DNA of 38,692 nucleotides from 73-13 sp035556075 (GTDB lineage: Bacteria; Actinomycetota; Actinomycetes; Actinomycetales; Microbacteriaceae): the NCBI GenBank assembly GCA_035556075.1, contig DATMFQ010000003.1, forward strand, positions 1-38,692, read 5' to 3'. Below the pieces are notes generated by a model. It searched no databases and was not told the origin of the DNA. It was given only the letters and a program-made list of their open reading frames with translations. The position numbers were made by a program, and so were the translations under genes. Shown piece by piece: positions 16,269-23,847 of the stretch; the stretch's first letter is position 1; every line of letters starts with the position of its first letter.

Positions 16269-16309
16269 GAAGTACGCCCGAAGGGATTCGAACCCCCAAC
16301 CTTCTGATC
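16269..16309. repeat. attL: left 41-bp prophage attachment core (3' fragment of tRNA-Arg)
   Basis: Identical over 41 bp to 32,160-32,200. It contains the antisense of the T-arm, acceptor strand and part of the anticodon stem of tRNA-Arg, but lacks the 5' half, so it is not a functional tRNA. Identity ends exactly at 16,310 (T here, C at 32,201). The sequence on its right (16,310 onward) is phage DNA that follows the core in the viral attP. Confidence 0.92.
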
Positions 16310-16343
16310 TGTATCCGCGCCGCGGAGATCTGGGGCTGGCGGC

Positions 16344-16655
16344 GTGAGCCCGCGAGCGTCTGTAAAGAATACCTTTACAACGAAACCGCGCGCACGCCGC
16401 CCCCGTCGTGAGCACTCGACCGGGGACTACATCGCCGCGGTGAGGCGCATGCTCCGTGCTGCGGCGATGCGTGTTGCTGACGGTGACGAGCCCGAACTTG
16501 CCGAGCTCCTGGCCCTCCAGGCCGACCTCGACCAGGCTGTCGCGCAGGCTGTCGCCGGGCAGCGCGCCGCCGGGAAGACGTGGGAGATGATCGCCTGGGC
16601 CACGGGCCGCACCCGCCAGGCGGCCTATCAGCGGTGGGGCACAATCCGGGAATGA
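16344..16655 (+). CDS. Small HTH-like protein between repressor and integrase (possible excisionase or regulator)
   Basis: Protein of 103 residues. The N-terminus is basic (TTKPRARRPRRE), a central helical acidic stretch follows (DEPELAELLALQADLDQAVA), and the C-terminus AAGKTWEMIAWATGRTRQAA looks like a helix-turn-helix. Similar short proteins are common in actinobacterial phages and chromosomes but have no assigned function. GTG 16,344 is favoured because in the reconstructed viral attP it overlaps the repressor stop as GTGA. The 3' end overlaps the integrase start as ATGA. Its place in a repressor-X-integrase operon suits a recombination directionality factor or a Cro-like regulator; this is inference. 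In the prophage its promoter context is host DNA. Confidence 0.7.
   Translation: MSPRASVKNTFTTKPRARRPRREHSTGDYIAAVRRMLRAAAMRVADGDEPELAELLALQADLDQAVAQAVAGQRAAGKTWEMIAWATGRTRQAAYQRWGTIRE
16361..16379. repeat. Inverted repeat TGTAAAG-N5-CTTTACA inside the phage left end
   Basis: Perfect 7-bp arms lie within codons 7-12 of the small HTH gene, 52 bp from the attachment core. It is AT-rich against its surroundings. It could be an integrase arm-type site or an operator. Its right half continues as CTTTACAACGAAAC, a 14-mer that recurs inverted at 30,896-30,909. Confidence 0.5.
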
Positions 16656-17470
16656 CGATCTCTCCTGAGTGGGGGCAGGCGATCGCCGGATATCTCGCAG
16701 CGCAGCGACTCGCCGGCCGTCCTCGCACCACGATCTACACCCGCCGACAGCACCTCGAGCACCTGGCCCGCCGCGTCGATGTCGGCCCATGGGTGCTCAC
16801 AGCGTCGGCGCTCCTGGCCTATGCCGAGGCACAGACCTGGGCGGCCGAGACGCGGCGCGGCCGCCGCACGACCTTCATCTCGTTCTGGCGGTGGGCCCGC
16901 AAAGCTGGCCACACGGTGCGGAACCCCGCGAAACACCTCCCGGCGGTAACCGCCTCGGAGCCAAACCCGATGCCGGTCTCGGACGAGGACTACCGGCTCG
17001 CGCTGGCGAAGGCGTCACCGCGGGAGCGGCTCATGCTCCGCCTGGCCGCGGAGATGGGATTGCGGCGGGCCGAGGTAGCCCAGGTGCACTCCCGCGACCT
17101 CATGCAGGATCTCGTGGGCTGGTCGCTGCTCGTGCACGGCAAGGGTGGCAAGACCCGGCTCGTGCCCGCGACCGATCGGATCGCTCGGGACCTCCGCGAC
17201 CTCGGTGAGGGCTACGCATTCCCTGGCGGCGACGACGGGCACCTCTCGCCCCGCTGGGTCGGCAAGCTCATCGGCCGACTGCTCCCGGGCGCGTACACGA
17301 TGCACAAACTTCGGCACCGCGCCGCCACACGAGTCCACCAGGCATCGGGCGGCGACACGTTCATCACGCAGGACTTCCTCGGGCACGCCTCACCGGCAAC
17401 CACGCGACGCTATGTGCGGGTCGTGCGCGCCGCACTGCGCGCCGCAGTCCTCGAGGCTGCCGAGCCATGA
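16652..17470 (+). CDS. int: Tyrosine-type site-specific integrase
   Basis: Phage integrase of 272 residues that recombines attP with the tRNA-Arg gene. An N-terminal SAM-like core-binding domain spans about residues 5-95. The catalytic domain shows Arg in EMGLRRAEVAQ near 138, Lys in HGKGGKTRLV near 164, the H-x-x-R box MHKLRHRAATR near 217-220, His in FLGHASPATTRR near 244, and the tyrosine nucleophile in RRYVRV near 253. It is shorter than many phage integrases and seems to lack an extended arm-binding domain. ATG 16,652 overlaps the previous stop; the longer frame from 16,580 is not needed. The C-terminus (LEAAEP) carries no ssrA-like tag, unlike the integrase of phage BPs. Confidence 0.95.
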   Translation: MTISPEWGQAIAGYLAAQRLAGRPRTTIYTRRQHLEHLARRVDVGPWVLTASALLAYAEAQTWAAETRRGRRTTFISFWRWARKAGHTVRNPAKHLPAVTASEPNPMPVSDEDYRLALAKASPRERLMLRLAAEMGLRRAEVAQVHSRDLMQDLVGWSLLVHGKGGKTRLVPATDRIARDLRDLGEGYAFPGGDDGHLSPRWVGKLIGRLLPGAYTMHKLRHRAATRVHQASGGDTFITQDFLGHASPATTRRYVRVVRAALRAAVLEAAEP

Positions 17471-17850
17471 CCTCGAGCGCGCCGGGAGTGGTCCTGCCGA
17501 TGGTGGTGGGGCTGCTGGCCGGCGCGCTCGTGACCGTGTGCGCGTGGATCTCCGTGGAGCTTGTCGAGCCGCCACCGGCGTCATCGCACGAGCTCGCCGG
17601 CAGGTTCGGGGTCGACGTCGTCTACGTCCCGGACCTGGTGTGCAGCGGCATCCCGGCGGACGGCTGCTACCGGCGGTCGACGCCTGGCGTGATCTACCTG
17701 CGCCCCGGTCTGGCCGAGCACGAGCGCGACGTCGTCCTGCATGAGCTCGGCCACGTGATGCAGGACCGTGCCGGGGTGCCCGGTGACGAGTGTGGGGCGG
17801 ATCGGATCGCCGCCGAGCTCGGCGCGCAGTGGTTCGGGTACGCGTGTTAG
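17467..17850 (+). CDS. Membrane-anchored HExxH metalloprotease-like protein
   Basis: Protein of 127 residues with an N-terminal transmembrane segment (about residues 8-31, VVLPMVVGLLAGALVTVCAW) and a small domain containing VVLHELGHVMQ near residue 97, a classical HExxH zinc motif. The following DECGADRIAAEL could supply a third acidic ligand, as in ImmA/IrrE or M48-like minimal peptidases. Four cysteines (LVCSGIPADGCYRR, DECGAD, GYAC) suggest disulfides and an extracytoplasmic domain. The start overlaps the integrase stop as ATGA, so it is expressed with integration genes, and the 3' end overlaps the convergent gene by 4 bp. The role is unknown: lysogenic conversion, surface exclusion or cleavage of a regulator are possible. 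Confidence 0.7.
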   Translation: MTSSAPGVVLPMVVGLLAGALVTVCAWISVELVEPPPASSHELAGRFGVDVVYVPDLVCSGIPADGCYRRSTPGVIYLRPGLAEHERDVVLHELGHVMQDRAGVPGDECGADRIAAELGAQWFGYAC

Positions 17851-18083
17851 GTGTCGGTGTCCTCGAGCCACCCTTCGGGTGGTTCGGGCAGCGGCACGGT
17901 CGGTGCGTGTTTATACCCGTGGTCGATGAGTCGGCGAATGTAGAGCCAATCGAGGCGACCGCGGTGCTCGAGCTTGACGACCCGCCGATTCAATCGTGCG
18001 AGCTGGGCACCCAAGATGCCCAGGCCGGTGCCGCCGAGGCCGAGGAGGGCGATGACGAGTGCGATCGCGAATGGCTCGCTCAT
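17847..18083 (-). CDS. Small membrane protein at the end of the lysis cassette
   Basis: 78 residues. One N-terminal transmembrane segment (FAIALVIALLGLGGTGLGIL, about 5-25), a basic amphipathic stretch (LARLNRRVVKLEHRGRLDWL) and a proline-rich acidic tail. It could be a second holin, an antiholin or a spanin-like factor. The family resembles short actinophage membrane proteins next to holins. Its ATG overlaps the holin stop as ATGA. Confidence 0.7.
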   Translation of the reverse strand: MSEPFAIALVIALLGLGGTGLGILGAQLARLNRRVVKLEHRGRLDWLYIRRLIDHGYKHAPTVPLPEPPEGWLEDTDT

Positions 18084-18292
18084 GCTGTGGGATCTTCGCG
18101 GCCGCGGAACGCGATCGAGGTCAGCAGCGACACCGCGCCGGCGAGCCCGGCGATCGACCCGAGCTGCACCCAGTCGACGTCGAGCAGTCCGGTGATGCCG
18201 GCGGTGAGGGTCGCGATCGCCGCCTGGGCGGTGGTGGCGATCGCCCGGTCGGCCGTGTCGATCCAGAATCGGCGGTTGGCGTACTTGCTCAT
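18080..18292 (-). CDS. Holin (r1t-like)
   Basis: 70 residues. NRRFWIDTADRAIATTAQAA begins a family-typical N-terminal motif, followed by two hydrophobic segments (ATLTAGITGLL and LGSIAGLAGAVSLLTSIAF) and a short charged tail. This matches the r1t-type holin family (PF16945). It would form membrane lesions that release the endolysin encoded directly upstream. The start overlaps the endolysin stop as ATGA. Confidence 0.85.
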   Translation of the reverse strand: MSKYANRRFWIDTADRAIATTAQAAIATLTAGITGLLDVDWVQLGSIAGLAGAVSLLTSIAFRGREDPTA

Positions 18293-18987
18293 CGTCCTGC
18301 GGCCTTCCGGTAGGGCTCGAGCTGCTCAGTGGTGAGCGCGCCGGATGCTTTGGCGTACTCGTAGAGCTCGGCGTAGGTGAGGTTCGGTGTCGATTGGGAA
18401 CCGATGAGGACCACGGAGACCGGATCAGCGGTTGGCATGCCGGTCGTTTCGAGCCACAGGCCCGGGCCGAAGAGGTAGGTGTGGCGGCCGCCGCCGAGCT
18501 TGTTGTGGCCGTCGTTGATGAGCAGGGGGATCATGTGCTTCTCCTTGTGGTTGCGGAAAGTGGCCGTGTCGCTGCTGGCGGTGGCGGTCATGGCGGTCTG
18601 GATGAACGGCCACGGATCGCGTGCCCGGTCGGTGCCGAGCTCGAGCGTGGGCTCGAGCGTCGTGTGCAGGTGGGGACCGGTGACCTGCACGCCGGAGGCT
18701 CCGACCGGTCCGACGATGGTGCCGAGACGCACGACGTCGGCCAGGCGCAGCGGTGAGCGTTCGCGCAGGTGACAGAACGACGCGATCCAACCGTCGGCAC
18801 GGCGCACCTGAAGCACCCAGCCGAGCAGGTAGCTGTACCGGCTGGCGACGACCTCGCCGGCCGTCCAGGACGGAATCGGTGTGCCGACAGGGTGGGGAAC
18901 ATCATGCCCGTGGTGATAGTCATCCCACATGGGTCCGGTTGCCCCGAATCGGGTGCCGACCGTGCGATAGAACTCGGCGAGGGTCAT
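18289..18987 (-). CDS. Endolysin with M23 (LytM) peptidase domain
   Basis: 232 residues. The zinc endopeptidase domain covers about 20-120: H25-x-G27-x-D29 (HHGHD, then VPHPVGTPIPS), the central strand WIASFCHLRE, and GPHLH at 104-108, with the final His a zinc ligand. This would cut peptide crossbridges of the host wall. The C-terminal part (about 145-232) contains LINDGHNKLGGGRHTYLFGP and TYAELYEYAKASGALT; it may be a wall-binding module but is not recognised. There is no signal peptide, so it relies on the holin. It sits between tail genes and holin with ATGA overlaps on both sides. Confidence 0.87.
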   Translation of the reverse strand: MTLAEFYRTVGTRFGATGPMWDDYHHGHDVPHPVGTPIPSWTAGEVVASRYSYLLGWVLQVRRADGWIASFCHLRERSPLRLADVVRLGTIVGPVGASGVQVTGPHLHTTLEPTLELGTDRARDPWPFIQTAMTATASSDTATFRNHKEKHMIPLLINDGHNKLGGGRHTYLFGPGLWLETTGMPTADPVSVVLIGSQSTPNLTYAELYEYAKASGALTTEQLEPYRKAAGR

Positions 18988-19685
18988 CGGACTCGCTCCG
19001 CCGCGAAGAACCCTTGGTCGGCGACGAGGGTGAGACCGGCGAGCGGCACGAGGAACAGGCGCAGTACGTCGCCGGCGGCGAGGGTCATGTCTTCCGCGCC
19101 GTTCGGCGTGATCTGTTGCGTGCCGCCGCCGATGGACGCGTTGGCCCGGTAGATCTTCAGTTCGCTGTCGGAGACGGGTGCCGCCGAGTTGATGGTGACC
19201 CCGGAGAACCCGGCGCCACCCGTGAGGAACAGCCCGTAGGAGATTCGGTAGACACCGCTGGCGGGGATCACGATGCCGCTGGTGTAGGTAGCGAACCCGA
19301 CGCGCTCGGCTTGCACCCAGTTCGTGTCCCCCGCGACGCTTCGGATGCCACCGGTGGTGATCGTCGGCGTCGCCGACGATCGAACCATCCGCAGCAGCGG
19401 CGGAGACTCCAGGGCATGGACACGGTCGTCCAGCGGCTCGAGGATGCCGTCCAGGGCGGTGCGGGTCTGGCTCGGGGTGGTGTCGTCCTCGATGAGCGCC
19501 TTGACGAGGGCGTCGTTGGGGTCAGCAGCGAGCTCGAGGACCTTCTCGTCGACGAGCGAGGCGACCCCGACCGGGATGGCATCGGCGGCCATGTTCAGCA
19601 TGGCGGAGAACTCACCGCCCGGGGCGGCGGCGTCGTCCTCGCCGTAGTGATAGAAGCCGTGCGCGTCGGTGTAGCCAGTAGCCAT
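18984..19685 (-). CDS. Minor tail / receptor-binding-like protein
   Basis: 233 residues from ATG 19,685, which overlaps the preceding stop as TGATG; an upstream in-frame ATG at 19,700 lies inside the previous gene. The N-terminus (TDAHGFYHYGEDDAAAPGGE) is typical of actinophage distal tail fibres. A helical section (ALVKALIEDDTTPSQTRTAL) suggests trimerisation, and the C-terminal 120 residues are beta-rich (GIVIPASGVYRISYGLFLTG, AGDVLRLFLVPLAG), like a C1q/TNF-type jelly roll. This is the best candidate for the host-binding protein. Assignment rests on position after the tail genes and on fold impression. Confidence 0.7.
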   Translation of the reverse strand: MATGYTDAHGFYHYGEDDAAAPGGEFSAMLNMAADAIPVGVASLVDEKVLELAADPNDALVKALIEDDTTPSQTRTALDGILEPLDDRVHALESPPLLRMVRSSATPTITTGGIRSVAGDTNWVQAERVGFATYTSGIVIPASGVYRISYGLFLTGGAGFSGVTINSAAPVSDSELKIYRANASIGGGTQQITPNGAEDMTLAAGDVLRLFLVPLAGLTLVADQGFFAAERVR

Positions 19686-20914
19686 CAGGGGATCCACCAA
19701 TCTGTGAGTTGGACTCGGGTGCTGCCGCCGCCTTCGGCACGGCGCCCTCGGACCCGCAGCTCATCGGCGGGCCAAGCGAAGGTCATGGCCTCGACGGTGG
19801 CGCGGCGAGTAGGGCGGCCGGGGCGGACGGCATCGACGACGTCGAGGAGATCGATCGTGTAGTCCGGGGTCATGACGACCTCGACCTCATACCCGCGGCC
19901 GGCAGCTTGGAACACTTGCACATTGGCGATGTTGTAGGCGGCCGGGACGGCGTAGCCGGGGTCCGCGGATGAGGCGGTGGCCGTCATCGTCTTGACCTTC
20001 CATGGCATCGCCGCGAAGAGGCCGTGGCGCACCGCGGAGGACGCGGAGGCGCCCAAAGGGCGGGCTTGGGTGTCGCCGGCGGGGATCAAGTTGCTGATCG
20101 GGGCGATGACGGTGGCGAACTCGGGCGCGTCCCGGTCGCGGGTGGCGGTGCCGCCTTTGAGGCGCCGGCTGGGTCCGGCGGAGGCGACGGTGTGCAGGAT
20201 CGCCGGCCGGTACCGGTCGTTGTCGGCGCGGAGGCGGAGGCCGCCGGTGGCCTCGTCCGGTTCGGGGAAGGCGTTGATGGTGCGGGCCAGTTGGAGGACT
20301 TTCTCCCAGGCGCTCACCCCCCGCACCCAGGAGCGCAGTGCCGTGTCTACCGCGGTGGTGGCTGCGGACGAGGGGTAGATCGTCACGGGGGGCAGACGGC
20401 AGAGCGTCACGATCTTGTTCACCGCGTCGAGGATCGAGGTGCCCGGCAGGGTCACGTCCCATTGGACGGTCCAGTCGGGCCAGATGATGCCGCCGGGGTT
20501 GGTGAAGTCCTGCAGGAGTGCCTCGCAGGATTTCAGTTGCAGGGTGGTGGTCTCGTCGGCGAACTGCTCGGTGACGGTGCGCAGGTTCAGTCGCCACGTC
20601 CTGGACGTGTCGGTGTAGGGCACCTGGCGCAGCGTCTGACCGGCGTACCTCGCGGACAGGTCGGCGAGGGTGGTGCCGGCGGGTTCGGTCAGGTCCGCGA
20701 GGGTGAGCCCGTGCTTGGTCGCCGCGGTGGCGGTGATGCTCGCCCAGGCGATGTCGTAGCGGGGGTCAAGGTCGGTGGGGAGCTCGGAGGTCGGCACGGT
20801 GATCTCCGCGGTGATGCGCGGCGCCCGGGTGGCGTCGATGGTGACGGTGCCGCTCAGCACCTGGATCGGTGCGGCGTCCAGGCCCACGGTGACGACATGC
20901 TCGATGGTGCCCAT
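19685..20914 (-). CDS. Minor tail protein (tail hub / baseplate)
   Basis: 409 residues. It is beta-rich throughout, starting EHVVTVGLDAAPIQVLSGTV, and ends with ADELRVRGRRAEGGG and VQLTDWWIP. LPPVTIYPSS and WVRGVSAWEKVLQLARTINA are typical of siphophage hub proteins that follow the tape measure and distal tail genes. It overlaps both neighbours as TGATG. Probably forms the tail-tip hub that contacts the tape measure. No lytic or carbohydrate-active domain is seen. Confidence 0.72.
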   Translation of the reverse strand: MGTIEHVVTVGLDAAPIQVLSGTVTIDATRAPRITAEITVPTSELPTDLDPRYDIAWASITATAATKHGLTLADLTEPAGTTLADLSARYAGQTLRQVPYTDTSRTWRLNLRTVTEQFADETTTLQLKSCEALLQDFTNPGGIIWPDWTVQWDVTLPGTSILDAVNKIVTLCRLPPVTIYPSSAATTAVDTALRSWVRGVSAWEKVLQLARTINAFPEPDEATGGLRLRADNDRYRPAILHTVASAGPSRRLKGGTATRDRDAPEFATVIAPISNLIPAGDTQARPLGASASSAVRHGLFAAMPWKVKTMTATASSADPGYAVPAAYNIANVQVFQAAGRGYEVEVVMTPDYTIDLLDVVDAVRPGRPTRRATVEAMTFAWPADELRVRGRRAEGGGSTRVQLTDWWIP

Positions 20915-21267
20915 CAGGTCACCTCGGTGACGTCGACTTCGAGGACCCAGCCGAGGATGGGGTCGCGGTGCACGGCGATCTCCTCGGTAGCGATCGTGCT
21001 GGTCAGCAGCCCGGGCGCCGCCGGGTCCGTGATCGTGAGAGTCAGGCCGCTGCTGTATGCGTCGGCCAGCGTCGTCACATCGGTGTGGCCGGTGCAGTAG
21101 ATGCGCAGCCGTGCCCGCCGGGCACCGGCCGGGCGCGTGGTGAAGATCGGGGCATCATCGAGGACCTCGTGGACGACGACGCGGGCCTGACGGGCGACCG
21201 CCAGTGAGGACAGGTCGCAGCTGGCGGTGATCTCGCCGCCGGGCCAGGTGAACACGGTGGCGCTCAT
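20914..21267 (-). CDS. Minor tail protein (distal-tail-like, short)
   Basis: 117 residues, beta-strand-rich (TVFTWPGGEITASCDLSSLA, RARLRIYCTGH, PILGWVLEVDVTEV). Its place between the tape measure and the hub gene corresponds to the distal tail protein of larger siphophages, but at less than half the usual length. ATG 21,267 overlaps the tape-measure stop. Function is inferred from position. Confidence 0.65.
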   Translation of the reverse strand: MSATVFTWPGGEITASCDLSSLAVARQARVVVHEVLDDAPIFTTRPAGARRARLRIYCTGHTDVTTLADAYSSGLTLTITDPAAPGLLTSTIATEEIAVHRDPILGWVLEVDVTEVT

Positions 21268-22487
21268 AGGACGGGCTCCCCGCTGGGCAGCACCGCACGC
21301 ACCGGGATACGCAGCTGTGTGTTGTTGAGTCGGCGCTGCAGGTTGCGCACCAGCTGGTCGACGTCGGGGGTCTGCGCCTCGACACGAGCCGTGGTGACGG
21401 TCATGTCGATGCCGTCGAGGTCACCACGGAAGTCGTCGAGGTCACGGGTGGCCAGCCCGGTGTCGGCACGGATGAGGATCTTGGTGCCGTCGGGGAACTC
21501 CCAGAGTCGGTTGCCGAGCTCGTCGACTTTCTCGATGAGGTCGCCGGCGTCGGCGGCGGCGTCCAGCAGCAGTTCGGAGGTGATCTGCATCGCGGTCTCC
21601 GCCTTGGCCTGGTACTCCTCGGTGACGGTGTTGAGGCCCTGGTAGCGGGCCTCGACCTCGCCGATCTGGTGGAGGGCTTCTTGCTGTCCGGCGATGGCCC
21701 GCCACGCACCGGGAGCGTGGTCGGTGTCTTCGATCTCTTTGCGGAGCTGGCTGATGCGCTCGAGCACGACCGCTTGGGCGTCGAGGTCCCCGACGTTGGC
21801 CTGCAGGAGGGTCTGCTGGTCGAGCCCCAGCGCGTTGGCGTCCTCCTGGATGCGTTTCCACTCCTCGGCCCGTTCCGGGTTGAACATGATGTCGTTGGCT
21901 TCGGCGATGATCTGCGCGACGTCGAGGTAGTTGCGGCCGGCTTCGGCGGCTTCCTGGTAGGCGCCGGACAGTCGGTCGCGCAGCTTGTCGGCTTCTTCTT
22001 GCTGGCGTTGCATCTCTGCGGTGATGAGCCCGAGCCCGGCCGCGCCGGCGGCCACGACGGCCGCACCGACGAGGCCGGCCGGGCCCGTACCGGCCATCGT
22101 GGCGGCCAGCCCGCCGAGGGTGTCCTGTCCAACCTGGCCGAGGTCCTCGATGTCACCCCGGAATGAGGAGACGGCCTGACCGAGGTTCTGCCCGACCTCC
22201 TGCGACAGCTCCTGGGAGGCGCCCTGCACTTTGCCGAGCCCGGCCTGCCCGGATCGTCCCGCACCCTCGAGGTCCTCGGCGGTGCGTTTGATCTCTTTGC
22301 GGAGCTTGACGGTCTCGTCCTGGGCGTCCTCGATCGCGTCCTCGAGTTTGCCGGGCCCCTTGGAGGTGCCGAGGTCGGTGATGGCCTGCTCGGCGTCCTC
22401 CAGCGGTTCGATCATGCCCGAGCGAATGCCCTGCTCGAAGGCTTTCGTCTCCGACGCGATCGGGATCTTGAATTCTTTACTGGCCAC
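21264..22487 (-). CDS. Short tape measure protein
   Basis: 407 residues starting at GTG 22,487, with an excellent GAGGAGG ribosome site 6 bp upstream. It is mostly alpha-helical and coiled-coil with repeated charged segments (DAIEDAQDETVKLRKEIKRT, QQEEADKLRDRLSGAYQEAA). One glycine/alanine-rich hydrophobic segment lies near 125-157 (GPAGLVGAAVVAAGAAGLGL), as in tape measures that enter the host membrane. At roughly 1.5 angstrom per residue the tail would be about 60 nm, unusually short for a siphovirus, in keeping with the tiny genome. No frameshifted chaperone pair precedes it. Confidence 0.82.
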   Translation of the reverse strand: MASKEFKIPIASETKAFEQGIRSGMIEPLEDAEQAITDLGTSKGPGKLEDAIEDAQDETVKLRKEIKRTAEDLEGAGRSGQAGLGKVQGASQELSQEVGQNLGQAVSSFRGDIEDLGQVGQDTLGGLAATMAGTGPAGLVGAAVVAAGAAGLGLITAEMQRQQEEADKLRDRLSGAYQEAAEAGRNYLDVAQIIAEANDIMFNPERAEEWKRIQEDANALGLDQQTLLQANVGDLDAQAVVLERISQLRKEIEDTDHAPGAWRAIAGQQEALHQIGEVEARYQGLNTVTEEYQAKAETAMQITSELLLDAAADAGDLIEKVDELGNRLWEFPDGTKILIRADTGLATRDLDDFRGDLDGIDMTVTTARVEAQTPDVDQLVRNLQRRLNNTQLRIPVRAVLPSGEPVL

Positions 22488-22989
22488 GGGCGGCCTCCTC
22501 GATCTGCTCGTGGAGGGTGCGGTAGGCGGTGCGGATCCACAGTGCGGTGATGCGGGGGATGGCGCGGCGAGCCGCGGGGAACACCACGTAGCCGTTGGGT
22601 TGGCGGCGACGGAACCTGGCCCCCGACCGGTACGTGTACTTCTTGCCCTTCGTGGAGGTGCGTTGGATGGGCTTGTCGGCGCCCATGCCGAACTCGATCG
22701 CGGTGGCGACCGCGGCCAGGGGTGTGCCCGACGACAGTGCCCCTTTCGCGCCGGCCAGCAGGGTGACGTTGCGGGTGGTCACCGACACGCGACCGGAGGA
22801 GGCCAGGCGGGCCTCCTTCCGGTCGGCGGCGATCGAAGTGAGCAGTTCGTTCTCCCAGATCTCCAGGGCACTGGCCTTGGTGGCCCGCCCGATCTGGGTG
22901 CGCGTCTCCTTGTCCAGGCCCCGCAGCGCCAGGATGAGGGTGCGCAGGGGACTGTCGACGAGGAGGCTGATGCGTCCTGCGCCGGCCAC
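22477..22989 (-). CDS. HK97 gp10-like / tail-assembly-position protein
   Basis: 170 residues from GTG 22,989 (GGAG seven bases upstream). N-terminal LRGLDKETRTQIGRATKASA and C-terminal ARRAIPRITALWIRTAYRTL recall the HK97 gp10 head-tail joining family, with a central basic loop (KGKKYTYRSGARFRRRQPNG). It lies between the major tail protein and the tape measure, where larger phages have frameshifted tail-assembly chaperones, so it could serve that role. The 3' end overlaps the tape measure by 11 bp. Confidence 0.6.
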   Translation of the reverse strand: MAGAGRISLLVDSPLRTLILALRGLDKETRTQIGRATKASALEIWENELLTSIAADRKEARLASSGRVSVTTRNVTLLAGAKGALSSGTPLAAVATAIEFGMGADKPIQRTSTKGKKYTYRSGARFRRRQPNGYVVFPAARRAIPRITALWIRTAYRTLHEQIEEAARGQ

Positions 22990-22991
22990 GG

Positions 22992-23393
22992 TCAGCTCCC
23001 GGCGGCGGTGAAGACGACGTCGAACGCCTCGTACGTCATCGTGCCGGTCGCCAGCGACCCGCCGGTGCCACCGGCCGGCAGCGGCGAGCCGATGATCTTG
23101 AAGGCGTAGGACCCGCCCGGCACGGTCGCCGTGCAGGAGAGCTCGACGCCGATGTTCGAGAGCATGAAGCGCTGCAGGCCGGTGGCGGTCGCGTGGTCCT
23201 GGATCGCGTCGAGGGCCAGCTGCCAGGCGACGGTGTCCGCGCCGACGACGTGGTCGTTGCCGCCGACGTCGGTGTAGCGCTCGACCCGCGTGGACGGGGT
23301 GAGCGTCGCGGAGCGGATGTGGGCGGTCTGCCCGTTCGAGCCGATCTGGACCGGCATCTTCACGAACACGGGGGCGGCGGCGATCTCAGCCAT
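22992..23393 (-). CDS. Putative major tail protein
   Basis: 133 residues from ATG 23,393 (GAGGAG seven bases upstream; the longer frame to 23,501 is rejected). It is beta-rich: APVFVKMPVQIGSNGQTAHI, ERYTDVGGNDHVVGADTVAW, MTYEAFDVVFTAAG. Position between connector genes and the tape measure, and its own strong ribosome site, fit the abundant tube protein. It is somewhat shorter than usual tube subunits. Confidence 0.68.
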   Translation of the reverse strand: MAEIAAAPVFVKMPVQIGSNGQTAHIRSATLTPSTRVERYTDVGGNDHVVGADTVAWQLALDAIQDHATATGLQRFMLSNIGVELSCTATVPGGSYAFKIIGSPLPAGGTGGSLATGTMTYEAFDVVFTAAGS

Positions 23394-23397
23394 GGTT

Positions 23398-23847
23398 CTA
23401 CTCCTCAGGGGTGCCCGGCACAGGGTCCGGGGTGGGGGTGGGTCGGGTGAGGCTGGCGATCGCGGCGACCTTGATCCGCCAGCACAGGTTCGGGCCGGCA
23501 CCGAGCTGCTCCTTGGTGGCGGGCTCGCCGCGCCAGGACAGGACCGGGTGGGTGTCGATGATCTGGTCGAGTGCGAGGACCAGGTCCAGGACCGCGTCGT
23601 CGACGTCGTTCTCGCCCTTGGTCATGTCCTCCAGGCGGGAAGCGACGAGCAGATCGACGCCGGCCGACACATGCCCGGGCGGCAGGTCGGTCGGGTCGAA
23701 GGTCGTGTACTCGAGGTAGACGGTGGTGCGGGACAGCTTGCCGAGCTTCTCGGGCAGGCCCGGGGTGATGTCCCAGCCGGCCGGGACGTGCTCGAGCAGC
23801 TGCTCGCGCAGCCAGGCGCGGAGGTCGGTGATGGGCTCAGAGGACAT
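23398..23847 (-). CDS. Tail terminator / head-tail connector-like protein
   Basis: 149 residues from ATG 23,847. LRAWLREQLLEHVPAGWDIT, TTVYLEYTTFDPTDLP, VDLLVASRLEDMTKGENDVD and the C-terminal CWRIKVAAIAS resemble tail-terminator (gpU-like) or minor connector proteins, which follow head-connector genes in siphophages. The start lies 11 bp inside the previous gene. The longer frame to 23,940 is not supported. Confidence 0.65.
   Translation of the reverse strand: MSSEPITDLRAWLREQLLEHVPAGWDITPGLPEKLGKLSRTTVYLEYTTFDPTDLPPGHVSAGVDLLVASRLEDMTKGENDVDDAVLDLVLALDQIIDTHPVLSWRGEPATKEQLGAGPNLCWRIKVAAIASLTRPTPTPDPVPGTPEE

Noticed and set aside
16269..16309. A second tRNA-Arg gene at the left prophage end
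   Set aside because: Only the 3' part is present; the sequence beyond the anticodon stem diverges, so no cloverleaf forms.
14703..16790. 695-codon minus-strand frame over the MFS gene
   Set aside because: Arg/Ala-rich shadow of the MFS gene in another frame. Only its last 75 codons, beyond the MFS stop, were kept as a doubtful remnant.
22477..23393. Programmed frameshift for tail-assembly chaperones before the tape measure
   Set aside because: The genes here have their own ribosome sites and stops, and no slippery heptamer with a continuing alternate frame could be seen.
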